Shown: positions 57,765 through 64,000 of the stretch, in pieces | How the letters are laid out: each line of letters starts with the position of its first letter | Position numbering within the stretch: position 1 is the first letter of the stretch | From: Hydrangea macrophylla | Lineage: Eukaryota; Streptophyta; Magnoliopsida; Cornales; Hydrangeaceae | Reading direction: 5' to 3' | DNA: 64,000 bases | NCBI GenBank assembly: GCA_033977485.1 | Contig: CM066990.1 | Coordinates: forward strand, 11,101,001-11,165,000 | Notes under the pieces: model-generated | Seen by the model: the letters and a program-made list of their open reading frames with translations, nothing else | Told to the model about the DNA's origin: nothing | Database searches by the model: none | Translations under genes and position numbers: made by a program

Positions 57765-59352
57765 TTAAAAGCCTGAGAATCACATAACATAAATAATTAC
57801 GTTTGGGCAAAAATTACTATGGATTCGAGTTGAAAATATTGGTTCCTTCTACCATATTTGAAAGGAATCCGCCAGCAACCTGATACACCGCGAATAGTAT
57901 GACTCGATGGGAAGTCATATACTATCCATCATTTGTTCAGATAGACAATTGCCTTTTAATTTTACTATCTAGGCAATGTACTTTGCCTAATAAAATTAAA
58001 CTGCTGACTTGCTTTGGTCCTATAAATAATAATAGTGACTCAGATGGAGAGGATATTATTATTTATAGCTAAGTGTATACCATCACTTAATTCTAGGTCA
58101 AGAGTTCTATGAGGAACATCTCTGATGGAGAGGTGACCCGCACCAACAATCACCCAAAACATTCTTTTAAAGAAGTTTGTACTGATGATTCCATGATCAA
58201 CTACATCCGATAAGGAGGATGACACTAGAGCCATCACACAAAATTAATCATATCATTTACAAACCAGTGATGGAGACCATGGGATTTATACTTGATAAAT
58301 TCCCTCTCCCACTTAGAATTTTAAAATTTTTTTTGAGGGTTATAATTTTTTAGAAAAACTTTTAATTTAATTAATAAAAAATAATGGAATACTTGACAAG
58401 GATTAATTCATCCTTACTAGTGAAACCCACATGTGTAGATAATAAAATTATTCTATTCTCATGATTTTAGAAAATAAGTACTTATGTTTTCAAATTATGG
58501 AATTAGTTTTATTTCTAAATACACATGTAGTTGTCCATCATTTTAAATTAATATAAATTAAACATGCAGCTAGACATCTGAAATAGGTCTAGGAACAATT
58601 ATCCATGTTGTCCTATTAATTAAACATGAAACAATAATAATCATTCAATCACACATAAATAAGGAAACCACAATAAAATAGGAATCCCACTATTATGGTC
58701 AAGCTGTAACTCTTGTGAAGAAATCTTCATTGAATCCGATTAGCTCTATGTCGCCACTACGCAACGGGGTTCGAGCTGTCCGGTCAGCTCGCGGGGATCG
58801 AGCTGCCCGGTCAGCTCGCGGGGGTCGAGGGGGCAGCGCCCCCTGCGGGGTTTCCGGGGCAGCGCCCCGGAAGCTAAATTCGATTTATCATCAGCAACTG
58901 CCTTCCAGAACTATTTTCTGAAACAGTCTTCTGAAACTGCCTTCTGAAACTGCTTCTAGATTGCTTTCGAAAACTGCTTGTAAAACTGCTCTCACGAACC
59001 ATCTTCACAGATTTACTTGAGATATATTACATAAACCCTATGCCTCCGTGAAGGAGTTCACATGCTATATATTTGCAGGAAATTAACCACGCATCAATCA
59101 AGCGTGGGATCCAATACATACAAATCCTATGCCTCCATAAAGGAGTTCACATACTATATCAAAACAACAATATTAACCACGAATAAACCCATCGTGGGAT
59201 CCAATCACACAAAACCAGCGACCATAATAGTGGAATAAGAACGCTGCAAAACAAGGGTTAGCACAGATCTACGTTCTATCCATCCATCAATTCACGCATA
59301 AGATCTGTTTTATTGGACAACATGGTTGCTTCCAACCTATACGCAGAATCAA
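57765..59352 (-). other. Element D 5' leader with GC-rich hairpins
   Basis: About 1.6 kb without a supported reading frame. It holds a compact GC-rich block (58772-58870) with two CGAGCTG...CAGCTCG units and two perfect hairpins (58829-58843 and 58854-58870). Next come repeated CTGAAACTGC phrases (58915-58993) and a direct duplication of a segment starting CTATGCCTCC (59037 and 59127), whose copies each end with a CACG...CGTG hairpin and GGATCCAAT. Confidence 0.85.
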
Positions 59353-59368
59353 CGTTGCTCTAATACCA
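59353..59368 (-). other. Element D primer-binding site
   Basis: TGGTATTAGAGCAACG on the minus strand, one base from the 5' LTR; a variant of the initiator Met tRNA site. Confidence 0.85.
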
Positions 59369-59369
59369 C

Positions 59370-60470
59370 TGTTAGGAAACTGTGTTCCCAGAATCCGTTG
59401 ACAGTGCGTATAAGTTGGTACTGCAAAAAATTTCGTGAAATCTATAATAACCCTACAAGGGCGGAACTAGGGTTACCTTGAACTGCAAAACGGATTGCTG
59501 TAGTAGACGAATCGAGAACACGGGCTCGATAACAGCTCATGATCTTCTACCGTATTCCTCCGCTTCCAGAATATCGAACTGAGTGTGGGCTCTTTCGAAA
59601 TCCTTTTTGTTTTCTGCTCTCCCTCTTTTACGCTCTCTTTTCTATTCCGAGTTATAATACTCTTGATGGAAAAATGCTAACTGATGAGAGAGCCAAAGCA
59701 GCATATATATAGGCTACGATAGGGACCATAAGAAGTCAATAAGGAATAGGCTTCCTTATGGAATTAGGAAACCCTAATTCGAACTGGATCATATTCCTAT
59801 TTCCATAAATTATAATTCATACCACTAAAGAATTATAATTGCACTCCTACCCTTATCTCAAAAATATATTTCGAGCTCCATGTTATTAAATGCTTATTAT
59901 CTCCCCATGTTAAGATTACAGATATCCATTAATTAACTATAATTACTGACAATCATATTTAATTAATTTCTTAAAATTCCTTGAGATCCTCTGCTTAACT
60001 TATCTGATATGTCGGATACAAAATCCACCTGTAGGGTTTGACATAATCAAAACTTATAAGCTTTCTCAAGGGGATATCATCAATCCCAAAAATTGAGACA
60101 TGGATTCCATCATTAATTAATATCCACCACACAATTAATGTTGCCACCCAATCCAATGAGATATTGATCCATTTAAGGATCTCACCCTTTTAGGGATCAA
60201 AGTGTAAATATCAAATGTACGTGTCTACAAATTAACTTAGGATTTAGAGCATAAGCACTCATAATAGCCATGAGGTATTAATTATCTTATAAGTCAGTAT
60301 AAAGATAATTACCCCAAGTCAGTCCCGTTTAATACACAAAGTGTACCAGCATAGTGAGTTGAAACTAAACCGTTTTTCGTAGTCAAGACAAACCTACTAC
60401 AACACCATGCTAACACCATGCTCCAATCCCATCTAAGACTGTAAACCAAAATCTTACATTCTATAATATC
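59370..60470 (-). repeat. Element D 5' LTR, interrupted
   Basis: Matches 52336-53445 nearly base for base, then stops at AATATC, where element E begins. The missing 209 bp should lie beyond element E outside the window. Confidence 0.95.
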
Positions 60471-61339
60471 TGTCACGCCCCGGAGCAGCATAAATAGAGA
60501 AAAATAAATTTCCTTTATGGGTCCATAGGGAATGACGGGTGAATAACCGCATTGTCATCTACTCAAACCAATAAACACCACGATAGGGAGGATGCTATTT
60601 ATAGAACATATCTTATTAACATAATCAGAGGCTACAACGGAAACTATAAAAGGTATGGAAGCAACAGATGCCCAAGTACCAATTATAAAAGTCTACTAAA
60701 ACTATTACAACAGCTGGCTTATAGTCTCAGGCCTATAACAATAACAACAACAGATATACAAACTAACTATTACAAGCAGCACGTCTTCTTCTCCAAGCCT
60801 TCAGCTCCAAGTTCGGCAGAACATCAGTCTCTCATCCTCAAGTCCTGCGAAGCTCTAGACATTGGAATGTCCAGGGCACAAACGCCATCAACTTTGGATA
60901 CAAAGCCGAGTGAGTACACTAAACAACACTTCTCACCGTTATTGTTCAGCATCTTAAAATGCGGTTAATCTCTTAACAATGGCGTCACTCACGGACATAG
61001 CAAAGGTCTCATTAAACTATACATTAATCAAAGGTAACAGGAATAACAAGAAGCATAGTAATGACAAAGACAAGGATCGTGGTATAATATCTTATCACAT
61101 ATTCATCAAATCCATGCATGTAACCCATGCATCCATCCCATGCATATACCTTTACGTCGGGACGCTGAATCCATGACTGAACATCTTCTTACTAGCCATT
61201 CTCATATTCCACATCCATACTCATATTCATATCCATATCCATCTCTGTATCCGTACGTTGATACCATAATCCAAATTCGTATCCATACATAGGTACCATA
61301 ATACCAATCGGAATCACCCGACTAGGCAGTAGGTCCTAC

Positions 61340-61560
61340 AATCCCTTGATAGGGTTACCGGTCGTCTACACGGTACCACCTATCTATAAACGATGGAAGC
61401 GGCACAACGGACGTCTTCTACGTTGTGTATATTCTCACTGGTCGTCTACACGGTGAAAATACATTAGGGCACTAGCCGGACGTAATCGTCAACGGTACAC
61501 TGGACGTCTTCAATAGTGCATACGCATCACTGGACGTCTTCAACAGCGAGAGGCGCACTA
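61340..61560. repeat. Inverted-repeat units with constant core and varying arms (element E)
   Basis: At least five units around GACGTCTTC or GTCGTCTACA. Flanking arms are complementary within a unit but differ between units: CACAACG/CGTTGTG, TTACCG/CGGTACC, TCACTG/CGGTGA, CACT/AGTG. Confidence 0.8.
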
Positions 61561-62046
61561 GGAACTCTAATCGTCCCACGTCCACCCGACTCGTCAGCCG
61601 TTGATCCCATGGATCCAAAGTACACATATCTCATATTCCACATAAGTCACATATCCCATTTCTCATCAGCTTCTCTTGCCTCTTCACATCACTATCCCAT
61701 GCATGCTGACACATGTTGTGAAATGCTCATATACTAAGTGCAGGAAATACCACATGCTCTGTATTCAACATATCTACTGATTACTGATTATTAACGTACA
61801 GTTGTGTTCCGTTCTACTATTCAGTTTGACAATAACATATGACAGTTAAACAATTCATCTCATATCGACAGTTAACATAGGATAATTCATCTCGTAATAT
61901 CAATGATAATTGCATATAAGTCTAGTCCTGACATAGCATTTATAAATCTTATCCACACAGCGCAATAACCCATATGGTACAACTATTAACAAGTCTGATA
62001 TATCACAAATATAAGACAACATACAAATAACATTCTGCTCATATCC

Positions 62047-62116
62047 AATCGATTGAACAAACATGTCAATCGATTGGAAACAATATCAATCGATTGGACA
62101 AAATACCAATCGATTG
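62047..62116. repeat. Four CAATCGATTG palindromes, about 22-bp spacing
   Basis: Perfect 10-bp dyads at nearly regular distance in element E, just before the LINE insertion. Confidence 0.9.
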
Positions 62117-62140
62117 ACATATCAAGCAAGCTTACGGATA

Positions 62141-62265
62141 ATCAAGGTCAGTTTCCCTCTCATTGTTCTCCACCTTCTAAAGGTAAGAATACATCTAATT
62201 CAGGTAATGGTAGTATTAATAGTAGCTCCTCAGGAAGGAGGAAAAAGCCCCATAAACGTTCTTAA
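62141..62265 (+). pseudogene. LINE ORF1 C-terminal tail (5'-truncated)
   Basis: The last 40 or so codons of an ORF1-like frame (Ser/Asn-rich, then SSSSGRRKKPHKRS), ending TAA at 62263-62265. The frame runs upstream into element E sequence, so the LINE is 5'-truncated at about 62140 (plus or minus 10). The basic tail would suit an RNA-binding ORF1 protein. The stop overlaps the ORF2 start as TAATGA. Confidence 0.65.
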
Positions 62266-64000
62266 TGATTGTAAGCAGTTGGAATATTAGGGGTCTCAAC
62301 CTTTCCTCTAAACAAACTGAGGTTGCAAAGTTTATCTATGCGAATAGTATTGACGTCCTTGGCCTTATTGAAACTAAAGTTAAGTTCGCTAATGAGGATA
62401 AAATTAAAAAGGAAATTTTTAAGGATTGGGATTGTGTCTCCAATAGCTCCCCAGATTCAGTTGGGAGAATCTGGGTGGGTTGGAATCCTGACAAGATCAA
62501 TCTTACTGTTCTAAATATTACCTCCCAAGTTATCCATGTTAACATTGCTAATGATGATTTTAGTGTTCAATTTGAAGCATCCTTTATATATGCTTTTAAT
62601 ACAGGACAGGAAAGGAAAAGTTTATGGACTGAGTTAAATTCCAATTTCAAACCCAATATTAACCATGTCCTTCTTGGAGATTTCAATGTGGTCTTAAATA
62701 CTAATGAAGTTTCTGAGCCAGATTTTGGCGTAAATTCTGACATTATTGACTTCAAGAACGTGGTTAATTCTCTTTGCTTGACTGATTTGAGATATATGGG
62801 AGAATTTTTTACATGGAGCAATCGTAGATATGGCAGACCAGACTACACGCAAAGGAAATTGGATAGAGCCCTGGTAAACCAAACATGGCTGGATAATTTT
62901 AATGACTCATATGCCCACTTCCATGAGCCAGGTATATCTGACCACTCCCCGCTAGTCCTTTACATTGATAAACTTACTAGGAGGAAGGGTAAATCTTTTA
63001 AATTCTTCAATTTCTGGACTCAACTTGTATCTTATGATGCTTCTGTATCTAATGCTTGGAATACTCCCATTACTGGATCCAATCAGTATCAAGTTTGCCA
63101 TAAACTTAGACTGGTTAAAAGTGAGTTGAAAATCCTTAGCAAAATCTTTGTTGGGAAAGAAAAACTATTAGCTGATAAAGCTAGGTCTGAACTTAAAGGG
63201 GTCCAGTCGGATCTCCTCAAAAGGCCTTGTTGTCCTTCCCTTATATCCAAACAAAAACAATGTTTAACTGATTTCCTCAAAGCTGTTTGGATGGAGGAAG
63301 AGACCCTTAAGCAGAAATCTAGAGTGCAATGGTTAGAAGCAGGGGATAAAAATTCTAAGTACTTTTTTCAACACATAAAAAGTCGGAGAAATAGGAAAAG
63401 GATCTTTAAACTTGAAAAACCTGATGGCTCGTTTACCTGCAATATTGAGGATGCAAAGCCAGAGGCAGTTAGGTATTTTTTTGATCTCTTGGGCACAACT
63501 GCTAATAACCATTACCCTGGGATTGCTGTGATGAGGAGGGTCATTTATAAAAGGATACCAGTAAATCTTTTGGAGGAGCTTGATAGAATCCCCACCTCTG
63601 ATGAGATTAAACACACCTTTTTTAACTTGCCTGACAATAAGGCCCCAGGCCCAGATGGATTTAACGCTTATTTCTTTAAAAAGTCTTGGGTAACTGTTGG
63701 ATCAGCTGTCACTGAAGCTATTCAAGAATTCTTCCATACAGGAGAAATGTTAAGAGAATCTAATACTACTATTATCGCCCTTATCCCTAAAGTTCCCAAT
63801 CCGTCTAAGATGGGGGATTTTAGACCTATTTCTTGTTGTAATACCATTTACAAATGTATTTCTAAAATCATTGCTAATAGACTCCAATCTGTTCTTCCTA
63901 CTATTATTGATCGAGCACAATCTGCTTTTGTTAAGGGTAGGAAAATTAGTGATAATGTCTTACTGGTTCAGGATCTTCTCAGAGACTATCACAAAGATGG
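62265..64000 (+). CDS. LINE ORF2: endonuclease and reverse transcriptase (runs off window)
   Basis: ATG at 62265, open for 578 codons to the window edge. The N-terminus is an apurinic-type endonuclease (SSWNIRGL; E36 in IETK; D139 in LLGDFNVVL; D226-H227 in SDHSPLV), which nicks target DNA. A linker (WLEAGDKNSKYFFQ) leads to the RT start with DNKAPGPDGF, IALIPKVPNPSKMGDFRPISCC, YKCISKIIANRLQ and QSAFVKGRKISDN. This is the plant L1-like arrangement; the RT catalytic YADD box and zinc domain lie beyond the window. No internal stop is seen, so it may be young. It lies on the plus strand within element E. Confidence 0.93.
   Translation, partial: MIVSSWNIRGLNLSSKQTEVAKFIYANSIDVLGLIETKVKFANEDKIKKEIFKDWDCVSNSSPDSVGRIWVGWNPDKINLTVLNITSQVIHVNIANDDFSVQFEASFIYAFNTGQERKSLWTELNSNFKPNINHVLLGDFNVVLNTNEVSEPDFGVNSDIIDFKNVVNSLCLTDLRYMGEFFTWSNRRYGRPDYTQRKLDRALVNQTWLDNFNDSYAHFHEPGISDHSPLVLYIDKLTRRKGKSFKFFNFWTQLVSYDASVSNAWNTPITGSNQYQVCHKLRLVKSELKILSKIFVGKEKLLADKARSELKGVQSDLLKRPCCPSLISKQKQCLTDFLKAVWMEEETLKQKSRVQWLEAGDKNSKYFFQHIKSRRNRKRIFKLEKPDGSFTCNIEDAKPEAVRYFFDLLGTTANNHYPGIAVMRRVIYKRIPVNLLEELDRIPTSDEIKHTFFNLPDNKAPGPDGFNAYFFKKSWVTVGSAVTEAIQEFFHTGEMLRESNTTIIALIPKVPNPSKMGDFRPISCCNTIYKCISKIIANRLQSVLPTIIDRAQSAFVKGRKISDNVLLVQDLLRDYHKD

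Larger units (their letters stand above)
52336..60470 (-). mobile_element. Element D: Ty1/copia element, nearly complete
   Basis: On the minus strand the order is 5' LTR (60470-59370, its outer 209 bp displaced by element E), primer-binding site, long leader, gag, protease, integrase, RT, RNase H, polypurine tract, 3' LTR (53654-52336). The order protease-integrase-RT-RNase H defines copia. The LTRs differ at only a handful of positions over about 1.1 kb, plus one short rearrangement, so insertion was recent. It lies inside the interior of copia copy 3; ACCTT (52331-52335) would be the target duplication. Confidence 0.95.
60471..62140 (-). mobile_element. Element E: chromovirus-type LTR, interrupted by a LINE
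   Basis: Begins TGTCACGCCCCGGAGCAGCAT on the plus strand. This matches the start of element B's LTRs (GTCACGCCCCG, AATTTCCTTTATGG) but diverges afterwards, so it is a related family in the same orientation. It holds an inverted-repeat array (61340-61560) and four CAATCGATTG palindromes (62047-62116). It is cut by a LINE at about 62140. Frames such as 60552-60968 show no known domain. Confidence 0.75.

Noticed and set aside
60552..60968. 138-codon plus-strand frame in element E
   Set aside because: No recognised domain; it lies antisense to the LTR direction and is Ser/Thr/Tyr-rich by composition.

Overview
This window is nuclear DNA of a flowering plant, probably a eudicot, and is built almost entirely from transposable elements. 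It holds Ty3/gypsy chromoviruses, Tat/Ogre-like and Athila-like Ty3/gypsy elements, Ty1/copia elements and plant L1-like LINEs. Most primer-binding sites match the initiator-methionine tRNA type of plant LTR elements, and there is a relic of a plant mobile domain (PMD) protein. I found no intact host gene, tRNA, rRNA or CRISPR array. The species cannot be named from the sequence.

Left nest, 1-29043. An old chromovirus (element A, minus strand) was repeatedly hit. Its reverse transcriptase is split by a solo copia LTR (4887-9298, 5-bp target duplication GATAC), which is itself split by a solo Tat-like LTR (6225-9231, duplication GATAT). Its leader is split by a second chromovirus, element B (11391-27612), whose pol is split by a third, element C (16790-23403, duplication ATACT). 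B and C are young: their LTR pairs are about 99% identical, and each has only one or two disabling lesions. A copia LTR lies at the far left edge.

Middle, 29044-49665. A minus-strand Tat-like LTR fragment abuts a plus-strand Tat-like 3' region with tandem repeats, polypurine tract and 3' LTR. A 5'-truncated LINE with a 15-bp target duplication sits in that LTR. Then come an Athila-like element lacking reverse transcriptase and integrase, with its 3' LTR, a broken PMD gene, a putative Tat-type LTR tail and a MITE-like hairpin.

Right nest, 49666-64000. A copia LTR with primer-binding site and non-coding interior is hit by copia element D (minus strand). D's 5' LTR is hit by a chromovirus-type LTR (element E), which is hit by a LINE whose ORF2 runs off the window.

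The most unusual signal is not a gene. Several unrelated element families each carry, in the LTR or leader, an array of short family-specific dyad-symmetric units. In elements B and E, and in the Tat-like LTRs, the arms differ between units but change together so that pairing is kept. In B and E the central core stays constant. This pattern suggests selected hairpins or dimer-binding sites. All boundaries and identities were read by eye, without alignment or database search.
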